DNA of 64,000 nucleotides, taken from contig NZ_VTQX01000003.1 in assembly GCF_008764295.1 (NCBI RefSeq), positions 99,447 to 163,446 of the forward strand, written 5' to 3'. Position numbers and translations under genes: made by a program. Shown here piece after piece: positions 8,349 through 17,838 of this stretch; the stretch's first letter is position 1; each line of letters starts with the position of its first letter. The notes beneath the pieces were generated by a model. It was not told the DNA's origin and searched no databases. It saw nothing but the letters and a program-made list of their open reading frames with translations. This stretch comes from Bacillus methanolicus. GTDB lineage: Bacteria; Bacillota; Bacilli; Bacillales; Cytobacillaceae.

Positions 8349-10226
8349 TCACTTCCAAACTCTTTTATTTTCCTTTCTTACGGTGAACCCCATACGATCT
8401 AAAGTCTCTAGAAATGGAATCATATATTTTCGCGTTAATTCAAGAATGTCTTTTGCTTCACCAACCTCAAATTCTATTTCAGTATTTTCCTTTAATTTTG
8501 CTACTGCCTCATTAAAAATTTCCCCATGCCAATAAAACTGACCATCTAAAGAAACAATTTTTGTTGTGTCTTCTAAAAATTTCCGCAAATCAACGGCTAC
8601 ATTTTCCGGAATTCCTGCTTCCTTCAAATAGTCTGAAAAGTAATGAACCTTCATCCGATCGGATTTCAACTTAGCCATCATGTTTTCAATACGTACCCGC
8701 CAATTATTGGGAACATGTGGTTCAAATTCATGTAATGATATAAATTGCTCTTTTCGTTTAAAGACATTTTTATTGATGGCTTCTTCAATGACATAATCTA
8801 ACAGCCCTTGCGGATATTGCTTTCCTAAATGATGAGTTAGTTCCCCCTTATTTATCCCTTGCTTCATTGGAAAATCAGTATGATAATCACGCATGCGATC
8901 GTATAATTCTTCTTCAATCAACTCACAAAGCACCTTTAACGTATACTCTTTTCCATTATATAAAATGAAATCACCGCTTTGCAGTTCTTCTTTTACAATC
9001 ACTTCATCAAGCGATGTATGCGTCATTAATTCGATCATTGTTAAGCTCTTTGCTTCCATTAATGCGGTGACCATTCTTTCCCCTGGTGTCCCAACTTTTT
9101 TTTGTTCTAATGCAGCTATTGTCCGCTCTCCAAAACGATATTTCTGTCCTTGCGGATCGATGACCCATCCGCCGCCAATTGTTTCCTGAGGACTTGGTCT
9201 TCTTAAAATAAAGCGGTCACCTCGCTTCGCCACAATCTCCTCATCTAACCGAATTTGACAAAGAATTTCACCGTTCTCAGCTTTCAATTCATTGCGATCA
9301 AAAAACACAATCCGTCCCATCACTTCCGCTGTTCCAATATGACATTTAATCGGCATTCGCTGTTTCACCATATAATCTAAATCCTCTACAACTTGAATGG
9401 CAACGTCAATCGTTCTTGTTACATTAAAATGTTCAGAAGAGACAACTACATCTCCACGCTCAATTTCTTCTTTGGAAATGCCCGCTAAATTAATTGCTGC
9501 ACGCTGGCCTGCAAAGGCTTCTTTTGCCGGTCGATGATGAACCTGTATTTGCCTTGCCTTTACTTCAAGACCTTTCGGCATAATCATCAAGCTTTGCCCT
9601 TCCTCAATTCTTCCCTCATAAACCGTTCCTCTTACAACAGTACCTTGACCTTTAACAGTAAATACTTGATCAATAGGTAAGCGAAACGCACCCCTAATAT
9701 CACGCATTTCCTGTTCTTTCAAAGTATTAATAATCATCACTTTCAGTTCATCAATTCCGTAATTGGTAAGGCTATCAACCAATAGCATTGGCACTTGTTC
9801 AAAAACTGTCCCTTTTAGCTCTTCTTTAATATCTTCTTTCACAAGGTCTATAAATTCTTTCTCCACCCGATCAATTTTGGAAATGACAACCAGCCCATTT
9901 CGAATCCCTAAAAAACCCAGAATGTCCAAATGTTCTCTAGTTTGCGGCATGACCCCTTCGTCAGCAGCGACGACAAGGACGACCAAATCAATCCCAGCCA
10001 CTCCAGCAATCATCTGGCGAATAAAACGCTCGTGTCCCGGTACATCTACGACCGAGATTTGTATTTCATTATCTTCATATAATGGAGCAAATCCTAACTC
10101 TATCGAAATTTGCCGTTCCTTTTCTTCTTTTAGGCGATCTGTATCAACGTTTGTTAAAGCCTTTGTTAACGTTGTCTTTCCATGATCTATATGCCCGGCC
10201 ATTCCAATCGTAAAATATCTTTTCAT
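8349..10226 (-). CDS. selB: Selenocysteine-specific translation elongation factor SelB
   Basis: A 625-residue GTPase that brings Sec-tRNA-Sec to in-frame UGA codons marked by a SECIS element. The EF-Tu-like part shows G1 GHIDHGKTTLTKAL (residues 11-24), the ERQISIELGFAPL switch region, G3 DVPGHERF and G4 SKID, followed by beta-barrel domains. The C-terminal third (about 375-625) is the winged-helix array that binds the SECIS hairpin, ending MGFTVRKENKRVWK. The start codon ATG 10226 follows GGAAGG. selA and selD, often adjacent, are not in this window, but the matching tRNA-Sec gene is at 56833. Confidence 0.95.
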   Translation of the reverse strand: MKRYFTIGMAGHIDHGKTTLTKALTNVDTDRLKEEKERQISIELGFAPLYEDNEIQISVVDVPGHERFIRQMIAGVAGIDLVVLVVAADEGVMPQTREHLDILGFLGIRNGLVVISKIDRVEKEFIDLVKEDIKEELKGTVFEQVPMLLVDSLTNYGIDELKVMIINTLKEQEMRDIRGAFRLPIDQVFTVKGQGTVVRGTVYEGRIEEGQSLMIMPKGLEVKARQIQVHHRPAKEAFAGQRAAINLAGISKEEIERGDVVVSSEHFNVTRTIDVAIQVVEDLDYMVKQRMPIKCHIGTAEVMGRIVFFDRNELKAENGEILCQIRLDEEIVAKRGDRFILRRPSPQETIGGGWVIDPQGQKYRFGERTIAALEQKKVGTPGERMVTALMEAKSLTMIELMTHTSLDEVIVKEELQSGDFILYNGKEYTLKVLCELIEEELYDRMRDYHTDFPMKQGINKGELTHHLGKQYPQGLLDYVIEEAINKNVFKRKEQFISLHEFEPHVPNNWRVRIENMMAKLKSDRMKVHYFSDYLKEAGIPENVAVDLRKFLEDTTKIVSLDGQFYWHGEIFNEAVAKLKENTEIEFEVGEAKDILELTRKYMIPFLETLDRMGFTVRKENKRVWK

Positions 10227-10388
10227 CCCGTGTTCCCTTCCTTTAATGTATCTTCATTAACTGTAGCTTGAATTAAATCTACTTTCAAGGATGAAGATCA
10301 CAGTTTTAAAAATCGATTTTTTCTCCTCTTTATGAATAGTGTTGAAAAAACATGAAAAACTAAAGAAAAAAAAGGAGAGTAATAATAG

Positions 10389-10709
10389 ATGAAAAAAATA
10401 CTCATTAGTTTGATTCTTTTTTCCGCCAGCTTTGCCTTCATTACAAACGATACTTCCTTTGTTGAAGCGGAAGAAAAATATGCAAAATGGGGGCAGCTGG
10501 CAGTAAGCAAGACGAAGGAAAAGTATCCGAATGCAGAAATAAAAGATTATAAACATATCGGTCGTGTTCAAGGTACAAACACAACAGTCGAAAAGTTTAA
10601 GCTATGGCTAAAGGAGAATGACAAAGAATTGGGACTCCTAGTCAATATAGAATTTGATAAAGAAACAGAGCGTGTTATTGAGATTTCATTTAAAGAAATA
10701 GAAAAATAA
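10389..10709 (+). CDS. Secreted DUF3889 family protein
   Basis: A 106-residue protein with a clear Sec signal peptide: MKKI, a hydrophobic stretch to about residue 20, and a probable cleavage near residue 27 (SFVEA before EEKYAKWG). The mature part, with AKWGQLAVSKTKEKYPNAEI and DYKHIGR, looks like the small DUF3889 family of Bacillus exported proteins of unknown function. ATG 10389 follows AAAAGGAGAG. It is a single gene facing away from selB. Confidence 0.7.
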   Translation: MKKILISLILFSASFAFITNDTSFVEAEEKYAKWGQLAVSKTKEKYPNAEIKDYKHIGRVQGTNTTVEKFKLWLKENDKELGLLVNIEFDKETERVIEISFKEIEK

Positions 10710-10810
10710 CTTTTATTTTTTCAAATTAGGCAGATGGCAGCCACCTCCACAACAAAATTTCGCTTTTAAAGACTAAGATAAAATGAATTTTTGCTAACTT
10801 CATTATCTGT

Positions 10811-10847
10811 AAAAAGGCAAATCGGCTTTTTTTCCATTTGCTTTTTT
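10811..10847. terminator. Bidirectional terminator between convergent genes
   Basis: AAAGGCAAAT and ATTTGCTTTT arms enclose a T-rich loop, with A-run on one side and T-run on the other. It sits between the ends of the DUF3889 gene and the convergent P-loop kinase gene and can serve both. Confidence 0.7.
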
Positions 10848-10850
10848 ACT

Positions 10851-11360
10851 TTAAGCCAATTCCCTTAAAAAAGCTTCAATTTCCCGCTGATTTCGCAAAA
10901 TAAACACTTTTTTTGTTTCTTTAAATCTTTCACAGCGCTCAGCCATAATCTTTTTTCTGCTGGCATAAGTTGTTAAAATAAACTTGATAAATGGCCAATC
11001 AAGTTTCTCCTCACAGCCGCTCGTCATATCACTGCGAGTTTTTCGGTGGTTTTGGATTCTTCTTTTGACAACTCGGTAAAGACATACTAAAAGCGGTTTT
11101 TCTATGTAAACGATCGCATCCGCATGAGGGAATCGCAGTTCAAAAGTACCACTGTAATTTCCTTCTATAATCCATTCAGATTGCTGCACAATTTCTTCTT
11201 GAGCCCTGCGAAATTCTTCTTGACTAGCTTCAATCCACCCAGGCTTCCAATATAAAGTATCTAAATGATGAACGGGAATATTTAAAATGGAACCCATTTT
11301 TTTAGCTAGGGTTGATTTCCCTGCCCCCGCTGAAACTCCCATTACAATAATTTTCCTCAT
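10851..11360 (-). CDS. P-loop kinase of the adenylate/shikimate-kinase-like (FlaR, 'topology modulation') group
   Basis: A 169-residue cytoplasmic nucleotide-binding protein. The Walker A motif is GVSAGAGKSTLAKKMG at residues 8-23, followed by PVHHLDTLYWKPGW, a string typical of proteins annotated as topology modulation protein or FlaR-like. The central LVCLYRVVKRRIQNHRKTR region supplies the basic lid. The substrate is not known. I start it at ATG 11360, with GGAGAGGAGAG upstream; this ATG overlaps the stop of the upstream membrane-protein gene as ATGA, so translation is likely coupled. Confidence 0.75.
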   Translation of the reverse strand: MRKIIVMGVSAGAGKSTLAKKMGSILNIPVHHLDTLYWKPGWIEASQEEFRRAQEEIVQQSEWIIEGNYSGTFELRFPHADAIVYIEKPLLVCLYRVVKRRIQNHRKTRSDMTSGCEEKLDWPFIKFILTTYASRKKIMAERCERFKETKKVFILRNQREIEAFLRELA

Positions 11361-12091
11361 TTTCTCTCTCCTCTCCCTATCCATGGTAAATATAATAAAA
11401 AAAATAAGACAAGTGCAATACATTCTAGCACAAGAATATAAAAAGGATACGGTCCTAAAAAATCAAGTAAGGAAGGATTTTCTGGCTTATGCGCCAAAAA
11501 CATATAATTTCCTTCAGTTGCAATATTAGCAATAAAAGCGATTACTGCGACAGCGTTTAAAAAGGCAAACGATTGCCACATGCCTCGTTTTGTCACCACA
11601 TACCCATTAACAAAAACAAAAAATAACCCTACCCAAATAATAAGTATATGAGTGATAAAAAATTGGAAAAAACGGAAATGGGGAAAGCCAACAAATAGTT
11701 CAGGTGTCACCAGCGCTTGCATTGCTCCAGCGAGACCAAGAAAGTAAACAAATTGAAAAACAAGCTTAGAATTGGATAATAAAAGGATTAAACAAAGGAG
11801 CAAACTAATCGAACAAAGATGAAGCGGCAATGCAAAAGCAATATTCCATTGTCCCCCGACATAGAGCCAAACATGATAAAGAGTTTCAAATAGAAAAAGA
11901 GAAACAAACAATATTGTTTTAAAGACTTTTTCATATTTTTTAAGTGTCGTATGCAACATCACAATCAGAATAGAACCGAAAATAAATAAAAATAGCATAA
12001 TTAAATGCGAAAAAGAAAATAATTGAAAGGGGAAAAGCTCATAATCATGTCCAAAAAAATGTGGCAAATCTTTCACCCCGCAAATAATCAA
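11357..12091 (-). CDS. TIGR02206-type (YwaF-like) integral membrane protein
   Basis: A 244-residue protein with about six or seven membrane helices and almost no soluble part. Strings such as LFSFSHLIMLFLFIFGS, WNIAFALPLHLCSISLLL and FPHFRFFQFFITHILIIW are characteristic of the YwaF/TIGR02206 family, whose function is unknown. It is the first gene of a two-gene unit with the overlapping P-loop kinase. The exact start is uncertain because no strong ribosome site is seen before 12091. Confidence 0.75.
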   Translation of the reverse strand: MIICGVKDLPHFFGHDYELFPFQLFSFSHLIMLFLFIFGSILIVMLHTTLKKYEKVFKTILFVSLFLFETLYHVWLYVGGQWNIAFALPLHLCSISLLLCLILLLSNSKLVFQFVYFLGLAGAMQALVTPELFVGFPHFRFFQFFITHILIIWVGLFFVFVNGYVVTKRGMWQSFAFLNAVAVIAFIANIATEGNYMFLAHKPENPSLLDFLGPYPFYILVLECIALVLFFLLYLPWIGRGERK

Positions 12092-12170
12092 TACTTGTAT
12101 TATACTGGATCATAGCAATAATGATACATATCAATCAAATATCCCATTTGACATACTTCCCCTTATGATG

Positions 12171-12200
12171 AAAAAACTACACCATCGATCGATAGTGTAG
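12171..12200 (-). terminator. Terminator of sbcDC
   Basis: Read on the minus strand, CTACACTATCGATCGATGGTGTAG (split as two near-perfect arms) is followed by six T. It lies 15 bases after the sbcC stop. Confidence 0.85.
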
Positions 12201-12214
12201 TCAGTGCTTTATTT

Positions 12215-15200
12215 CTAATTTAAAAAGTAAAAATCGGTTGTACTGCCCGTTTGCGTCGCAGTAACCTCCAGTCTTGCATCTATGCGCTCGCGGAGCTCTG
12301 GCACATGGGAAATGATTCCTACAAGTCTTCCGCTGCTTTGTATATCAATAAGCGCTTCAACGGCCTGATCGAGCGATTCTGGATCTAATGTGCCAAATCC
12401 TTCATCAATAAACATCGTTTCTAGCGATACGCCTCCCGCGTAATTCTGAACAACATCTGCAAGCCCTAATGCCAGTGAGAGAGCAGCCTTAAAGCTTTCC
12501 CCACCAGATAGCGTTTTAACATGTCTTTCTTGCCCTGTATATTGATCAAATACAAGTAATTCCAAACCACTTTGGACATTCCCTTTCGCTCGCTCTTTTT
12601 TTCGTAGCATTTGATAACGTCCACTTGTCATTTTTAGTAAACGGCTATTCGCCTCTCGCAAAATGTCATCAAGAAAAGCTGCTAGTACATACCGTTCAAA
12701 TGTAATTTTCGCAGCATTTTGTCCACGGGTGATATCATACAGTTCCCCTACTAAATTGTATCGCTTTTCTAATTCCTTCATCTCAGCATTAATTCGCACA
12801 ATTAAATCGTGAATTTGCTCATTTTCGTTCCTTTTAATAAAAAGATTCGTATATTGGGTATTCAACTCTGCTATTATTTCCTGAACTTCTTGAACTTTTT
12901 GCTGTAATTCTTGTAAATTAGGCTTATCTATATGACGCAACATTTCTTCCAATTCCTGATAACGATCTGAAACGGAACGAAACTCTTCATAATAATGACG
13001 AATTTCCTTTTCAAGCAGAGCAATTTCCTCAGTTGAACGTTTAGCATGCTCGAATTGCTTATAGTCTTTAAAGCCTTGCTCTTTTAATTGCTTTATAAAC
13101 GCTGCCCTTTCTGCATTCAATTCTGTTTCCTTTTCTTTTGCATGTTTTTGTACTGTCTCAAAAGCACTTTGTGCTGAAAAATATTTCTCTTTTGTCTCTT
13201 GAAAATGTCTCTGTGCCGTTTCAAATTGCTGAAGAAGAGTTTCTTGTGTACGTACAGCCTCCAGCCACTTCCTTTCAAATGCTTGCGTTGATCGAAGCTC
13301 CTCAGGAATTCTTGACATTAATCCATTTAAATGTGTATTTTTTTCCGTAAAACGGATTGCAGCATCATTGACCTGTCCTTTAAGATCAGAAATTTTCTTT
13401 TCAAGAAGATTCTTTTTCTCTTCCAATTCTACGATTTCTGCTGAAATTTGTTTATATTGCTTTTCCCGTTCAATCAACTGCCGATATTCTTGCTGTAAAA
13501 TACGCTTTCTATCTAATAATTCATGGGTGTAAGCCTCTAACTTAACTTCTGTAAAATCCGCTCGCAGCTTTAGTAAATCTTGATAAATTCCTTCCAGTAA
13601 TTCTGAACCTGTTTTCATTCTGGATTGCTGTTCGAAAAAGATTGATTCTAATTGTAACCTCTCTTGTTCTAAAACAGTAACCTGCTCCTTTGCGGCTTTC
13701 AGATCATTCTCATCAGGAATGAACTCGGCATGTTGAGATGCTAGCTGTGGATGCTCTGTTGAGCCGCATACAGGACACGCTTCACCCCTATGAAGCTGAC
13801 TCGCTAAAGCAACAGCTTGACCGTGGAGCCACTTGTCTTCAAGCTCGTGAACTAATGCTTTCGCATCCTCGAGGCGCGCTTGTGCCTTAGCGAGTATTTT
13901 ATGACTTTCATCTAAACTCATCGCGTTTTCTTTATTTTTTTGTACCTGCTGCTCATACTTTGTTGCCAATGCTATTTCCTGCTCCAGCTTATCAAAATTT
14001 CGCCTATTTTCAAGAATTTGAACATCAACTTTCTCGATTGAAATCTTTTCCTCAAGCAGCTTGCCTAATGCCTTTTCCGTTAAACGAAAGGTTTCCTCTA
14101 CCTGCTGTTGCTGTTCAAATAGCTTCTCTCTATTTTGCTGCAATTGCGTAACTTCTTTTTGTAATAGCGCAAAAGAAGTCACTTCATCTTTCATCTGTTG
14201 AAGAGAGTGAATTTCCTCTTGCACTTTTTTTCTTTTATCTTCTTTTGCTAATTCATTCTTCCAAATTTCTTCTTTTTTTTGTAAAAGTGCATGCAAATCT
14301 TCTAAATTTTTCGTTCGAAGCTTCACGTTTTCAATGAGCGTATCGCGCTCCTTTTTTAGGCGATGGCATAATTCATCCTGTTTTGCTAAAAGAGCAGCTT
14401 TATTTGCCTGAACAATTTCTTTTTCCTTTCTTACAAACATCTCTTTATTGTTTTCGAGCATTTTTATTCTGAGAGCTAACTGATCCCTTGTCTCCATTTG
14501 CTTGACGATATTTTCTGCTTCATATAATTTTTGCGTAAAAAGCTCTTTATCCGTTTCTTTCTGCTTTACTTCATTTTTAATGCTTTCTAAGTGCTCACCC
14601 ATTTTTTCAATTTCTGCTTCGAGTAACGGAAGTATATGAACATCCTGATCACTGCCAGCTTCTAAATGAAGCTGAAGTTCTTCATGATAAATAGCCTTAA
14701 TTTTACGAATTAAAAGTGCTCGTTCTTCTTGTTGTTTTTCAACGGTTCTCTTTATTTCCGTTGCTTCTTGCTTCAGTTTTTCCTCAATTCGTTTATACAT
14801 TTCCGTATGGAATAAACGCTGAAGAATCGCTTCCTTCTCTTTACTATCTGATGTTAACAGCTTGCGAAATTCGCCTTGTGGAATCATTAAAATTTGCCTG
14901 AACTGGTTACTATCAATCAGCATGATCTCTTTTATTTTCTCATCCACATCTCGCACGTTCGCAGCAACAAGCTGTTGTTGTCCGGTCTCATCAAAAATAT
15001 ATAATTCAGCACTCGCTCCAACAGTTCTATAGCCATCCCCGCGCTCCTTTTTCTTTTCCTGTTGTGGAGAACGTTTAACAAAAAATTGCTTCCCTCGTAA
15101 ACTAAACTTCAAGGCGACTTCTGTATGTAGATCATCACGGGCAAATTGACTTCTTAGTTCTGAGCCGTTGCGATCCTCCCCACTTGCTTTTCCATATATC

Positions 15201-15352
15201 GCATAACTAATACCGTCAAAAATCGTCGTTTTCCCAGAACCTGTTTTTCCGGAAATAACAAACATCGTTCGATTTCCTAGTTCACTAAAATCGATCGTTT
15301 CTCTCCCGGCATAAGGACCAAAGGCTTGCATCATTAACGTAATCGGTCTCAT
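12215..15352 (-). CDS. sbcC: Exonuclease subunit SbcC (Rad50-like ATPase)
   Basis: A 1045-residue SMC-like ATPase that with SbcD forms the SbcCD nuclease, cutting hairpins and processing double-strand ends. Walker A is GKTGSGKTTIFDGI (about 35-48), long coiled coils occupy about 170-880, and the CPVCGS zinc hook is near residue 523. The signature LSGGESFKAALSLALGLADV and Walker B TMFIDEGFGTLDPE are at the C-terminal end. Length is typical. It overlaps the sbcD stop by four bases (ATGA), and transcription ends at the hairpin at 12171-12200. Confidence 0.97.
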   Translation of the reverse strand: MRPITLMMQAFGPYAGRETIDFSELGNRTMFVISGKTGSGKTTIFDGISYAIYGKASGEDRNGSELRSQFARDDLHTEVALKFSLRGKQFFVKRSPQQEKKKERGDGYRTVGASAELYIFDETGQQQLVAANVRDVDEKIKEIMLIDSNQFRQILMIPQGEFRKLLTSDSKEKEAILQRLFHTEMYKRIEEKLKQEATEIKRTVEKQQEERALLIRKIKAIYHEELQLHLEAGSDQDVHILPLLEAEIEKMGEHLESIKNEVKQKETDKELFTQKLYEAENIVKQMETRDQLALRIKMLENNKEMFVRKEKEIVQANKAALLAKQDELCHRLKKERDTLIENVKLRTKNLEDLHALLQKKEEIWKNELAKEDKRKKVQEEIHSLQQMKDEVTSFALLQKEVTQLQQNREKLFEQQQQVEETFRLTEKALGKLLEEKISIEKVDVQILENRRNFDKLEQEIALATKYEQQVQKNKENAMSLDESHKILAKAQARLEDAKALVHELEDKWLHGQAVALASQLHRGEACPVCGSTEHPQLASQHAEFIPDENDLKAAKEQVTVLEQERLQLESIFFEQQSRMKTGSELLEGIYQDLLKLRADFTEVKLEAYTHELLDRKRILQQEYRQLIEREKQYKQISAEIVELEEKKNLLEKKISDLKGQVNDAAIRFTEKNTHLNGLMSRIPEELRSTQAFERKWLEAVRTQETLLQQFETAQRHFQETKEKYFSAQSAFETVQKHAKEKETELNAERAAFIKQLKEQGFKDYKQFEHAKRSTEEIALLEKEIRHYYEEFRSVSDRYQELEEMLRHIDKPNLQELQQKVQEVQEIIAELNTQYTNLFIKRNENEQIHDLIVRINAEMKELEKRYNLVGELYDITRGQNAAKITFERYVLAAFLDDILREANSRLLKMTSGRYQMLRKKERAKGNVQSGLELLVFDQYTGQERHVKTLSGGESFKAALSLALGLADVVQNYAGGVSLETMFIDEGFGTLDPESLDQAVEALIDIQSSGRLVGIISHVPELRERIDARLEVTATQTGSTTDFYFLN

Positions 15353-16497
15353 TTTACGCCCTCCTCGCTCAGCACTTTGTCAATCACATCAGCCATCACT
15401 TGCTTTTTTTCAGGTGTGAAATCGGCTGTTGTCATCTCTTGATAAAATTGTGTAAATAGCTCAAGTTCGGATTTCTTTTCTTCGCCTTGCACCGTCATCT
15501 TCTGTTCACTCTTTTTCAAATCAGCTAATGCAATTTTACGCTCCAAATGAAGAACATTTGGGTAAACTTGGCGGAGTTTGTTAATCGGATCAAGCAAAGC
15601 TCCTTCATCATGCAGTGTAATTTTCAAATAATCATCTAACTTCTGTTTTCCATAAAAGCTCGGATCTAAAAGCTCTTCTAAATGCCCTTCAAGCTCACGC
15701 ATATCTTTCTTTGGAGCAAGTGAATGATAGCGGATCTGGAATGTACCATTCTCATTCATTTCAACTATTTGAACAGATTTTTTTTGCTTCGCCTCTGAGA
15801 AAGAATATTTTAATAGTGAACCAGAATAGAAGATTTTATCATGCTTAATAGCATCCGGACTATGAAGATGCCCTAAAGCCGTGTAAGAAAATGGGACAAA
15901 TAACTCTTGACCAACGCAGCCAGAGCCACCCACAGAAAGAGTCCGTTCAGATTCCGAAGTACTTCCGCCCAAGACAAAGGCATGTCCAACAAAAACGTTT
16001 GGTTCATTTATATTTAATGTTTTTTCTATTGTTCCAATCATCGCTTTCATGGCATCTTGATGGGAATGGATGCTATCATCATCTAGCAGATGCCTGATCA
16101 TCCCTGGTTCTGCATAAGGAACTAAATAAAAATTAACCCCATTTAAATGAATGGGCTGAAATGTTTTTTGGATCTTACCAGTTAAATAAAAGTGGCTGTT
16201 TCGATACCACGAGCTTCCAAATGATAGTCTTTCAGCACTATCATGATTACCAGCAATCGCAATGATCGGTGTGTTAAGTTCCACATTGATTTTAAAAAGA
16301 ATCTCATCAAGTAGTTCGACTGCATCGATCGGTGGTACTGAGCGGTCATATAAATCACCCGCTATCACAACAGCATCCGGTTTCTCATCCTCTACTAGTT
16401 TAACGAATTGGTTGAGGACTATACGTTGATCCTCTGTCATGTATAAACCATGAACAAGCTTCCCTAAGTGCCAATCGGCAGTATGAATAAATTTCAT
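15349..16497 (-). CDS. sbcD: Exonuclease subunit SbcD (Mre11-like)
   Basis: A 382-residue metallophosphoesterase subunit of SbcCD. The metal-binding motifs are in order: HTADWHLGK (residues 5-13), VIAGDLYDR, IAGNHDSAERL, VGHAFVLGG and ALGHLHSPD. The C-terminal part is the capping and SbcC-binding region. I start it at the second of two adjacent ATG codons (16497), the better distance from GGGGTGAG and the family's usual MKFIHTADWH start; ATG 16500 is nearly as good. First gene of the sbcDC operon. Confidence 0.96.
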   Translation of the reverse strand: MKFIHTADWHLGKLVHGLYMTEDQRIVLNQFVKLVEDEKPDAVVIAGDLYDRSVPPIDAVELLDEILFKINVELNTPIIAIAGNHDSAERLSFGSSWYRNSHFYLTGKIQKTFQPIHLNGVNFYLVPYAEPGMIRHLLDDDSIHSHQDAMKAMIGTIEKTLNINEPNVFVGHAFVLGGSTSESERTLSVGGSGCVGQELFVPFSYTALGHLHSPDAIKHDKIFYSGSLLKYSFSEAKQKKSVQIVEMNENGTFQIRYHSLAPKKDMRELEGHLEELLDPSFYGKQKLDDYLKITLHDEGALLDPINKLRQVYPNVLHLERKIALADLKKSEQKMTVQGEEKKSELELFTQFYQEMTTADFTPEKKQVMADVIDKVLSEEGVK

Positions 16498-16581
16498 CAT
16501 TCTCACCCCATCTTATCTTTCATCATTATACCAGTTTTAGAGATTGATGAAACTTTACAATTATAGGAATCTAAACAACCT

Positions 16582-16612
16582 AAAAACAGCCCAACCATGA
16601 GGTTGAGCTGTT
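16582..16612 (-). terminator. Terminator of the cold-shock gene
   Basis: On the minus strand, AACAGCTCAACC and GGTTGGGCTGTT pair around a TCAT loop and are followed by five T, about 20 bases after the csp stop. Confidence 0.9.
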
Positions 16613-16629
16613 CAACATTGACAATGAAA

Positions 16630-16830
16630 TTAGCGTTTTACTACATTAGCCGCTTGCGGCCCACGAGCACCTTCAACAACTTCAAAAGATACTTCTTGGC
16701 CTTCTTCTAATGTTTTGAATCCTTCAGCTTGAATAGCAGAGTAATGTACGAATACATCATTTCCATCTTCAGATTCGATGAAGCCAAACCCTTTTTCTGC
16801 ATTGAACCATTTTACTTTACCGTTTTTCAT
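16630..16830 (-). CDS. Cold-shock protein (CspA/CspB family)
   Basis: A 66-residue single OB-fold RNA/DNA-binding protein acting as an RNA chaperone. RNP1 is KGFGFIES and RNP2 is VFVHYSAI, and the protein ends [10 protein letters not shown] as most Bacillus Csp proteins do. ATG 16830 follows AGGAGGATT. A likely promoter at 17060-17088 would give an untranslated leader of roughly 220 bases, the arrangement used for cold-dependent translation in this family. Which csp paralogue this is cannot be decided. Confidence 0.95.
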   Translation of the reverse strand: MKNGKVKWFNAEKGFGFIESEDGNDVFVHYSAIQAEGFKTLEEGQEVSFEVVEGARGPQAANVVKR

Positions 16831-17059
16831 GAAAAAAAATCCTCCTAAATCGGCACAGGATAAGTGCCATGTGTAAAATTCACCATTTACAACGTATTGC
16901 ATCTTCTTACATTACTCGAGTCCATTTCGTAAAGGCTTTCATCTATGAATAATGAGTTATGAAACTTCATTATTCTAGTACCTTTAGATTGTGAAATCAT
17001 TCGAAACATTTTGGAACAAGTGTCTTGAAAAAAACAAACACGTGCTAACGGCTGTTTTT

Positions 17060-17088
17060 AATATAACATTTTCAGTCAATTCTGTCAA
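17060..17088 (-). promoter_or_regulatory. Strong promoter for the cold-shock gene, with long leader
   Basis: On the minus strand a perfect TTGACA (17083-17088) and TATATT (17060-17065) are spaced by exactly 17 bases. Transcription would start near 17052, leaving a leader of about 220 bases before the csp ATG at 16830. The leader (16831-17050) contains no open frame of note. Confidence 0.7.
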
Positions 17089-17209
17089 TGTGGATAAATC
17101 CGACAAACCCTTATATATCAATGTTTAAACGTGTCGAATCATGACTAAACAACCCGAAAAATTATTATTCCATCCTTCTTTTTTAAGAAGAACATGTATT
17201 CCCATTTGC

Positions 17210-17347
17210 CTAATTTTTTAATTGTTCAGGGAGGTTTTGAATAGATTGCACAACGACATCCAGCTTGGCCTCGATTCGATAAAGCAAGTATAGAGTTACA
17301 ATAACGGGAAACCCTACCTCGCTTATGAATGGAATGAATTGCTCCAC
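17210..17347 (-). CDS. yvrJ: YvrJ family small membrane protein
   Basis: A 45-residue protein starting at GTG 17347 behind GGAGGAGTGAGAG. It begins VEQFIPFISEVGFPVIVTL, crosses the membrane once and continues LLYRIEAKLD, with a short polar C-terminal helix ending NLPEQLKN. This is the recognisable YvrJ pattern. Its function is unknown; in Bacillus it usually lies beside DUF2922 and DUF1659 genes, as here, where those two genes are just upstream on the same strand. Confidence 0.85.
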   Translation of the reverse strand: MEQFIPFISEVGFPVIVTLYLLYRIEAKLDVVVQSIQNLPEQLKN

Positions 17348-17527
17348 CTCTCACTCCTCCTCTCCTTTTTCAGGTTTCCTTAAATACTCAAGTTTTTAAC
17401 AATTTTTCAAAGATATGAATATGGAAACAATGTGCTGTTGAAACGCTATAGAATAGCTTTTGTTCTTTTTTAATTTCAAAATCAGCACAAAGCATTTTAT
17501 CTTCCATTCGTTCAACACCATGCTTTC

Positions 17528-17560
17528 AAAAGGAGCCAGCTCATTCTTCTCCTGGCTCCT
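17528..17560 (-). terminator. Terminator between the DUF2922 gene and yvrJ
   Basis: On the minus strand GGAGCCAG pairs with CTGGCTCC across a 12-base loop and is followed by a short TTTT run, ten bases after the DUF2922 stop. Read-through to yvrJ is possible. Confidence 0.7.
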
Positions 17561-17569
17561 CCGAAAAAA

Positions 17570-17785
17570 TTATATCTCATATTCCGTTACATTTCGCTCA
17601 ATCACACGGGCACCTTTTATGTTTGCCAATCTTCCTTTAGAACTAAGGAAAGCATTTGAAGCGATAATAGTTTCCATAGCAGCTTTCACCATAGCCTCAT
17701 CAATCGGTTCTTTCGGTGCATCTACGGTCAAATTTAGACCTTGTCCAAATTCTGTAAGAAACTGCAACTCCAATGTTTTCGCCAT
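17570..17785 (-). CDS. DUF2922 domain protein
   Basis: A 71-residue soluble protein beginning MAKTLELQFLTEFGQGLNLT, with the family's alternating strand pattern and the segment PKEPIDEAMVKAAMETIIAS. It follows GAGGAGGTGAAAAT. The biochemical role of DUF2922 proteins is unknown. It is the second gene after the DUF1659 gene and precedes yvrJ; the fixed company of these three small proteins suggests they act together. Confidence 0.85.
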   Translation of the reverse strand: MAKTLELQFLTEFGQGLNLTVDAPKEPIDEAMVKAAMETIIASNAFLSSKGRLANIKGARVIERNVTEYEI

Positions 17786-17838
17786 ATTTTCACCTCCTCA
17801 TTTAAAACTAAATAACGTGCGAAAAAAAGCTTTTCACA

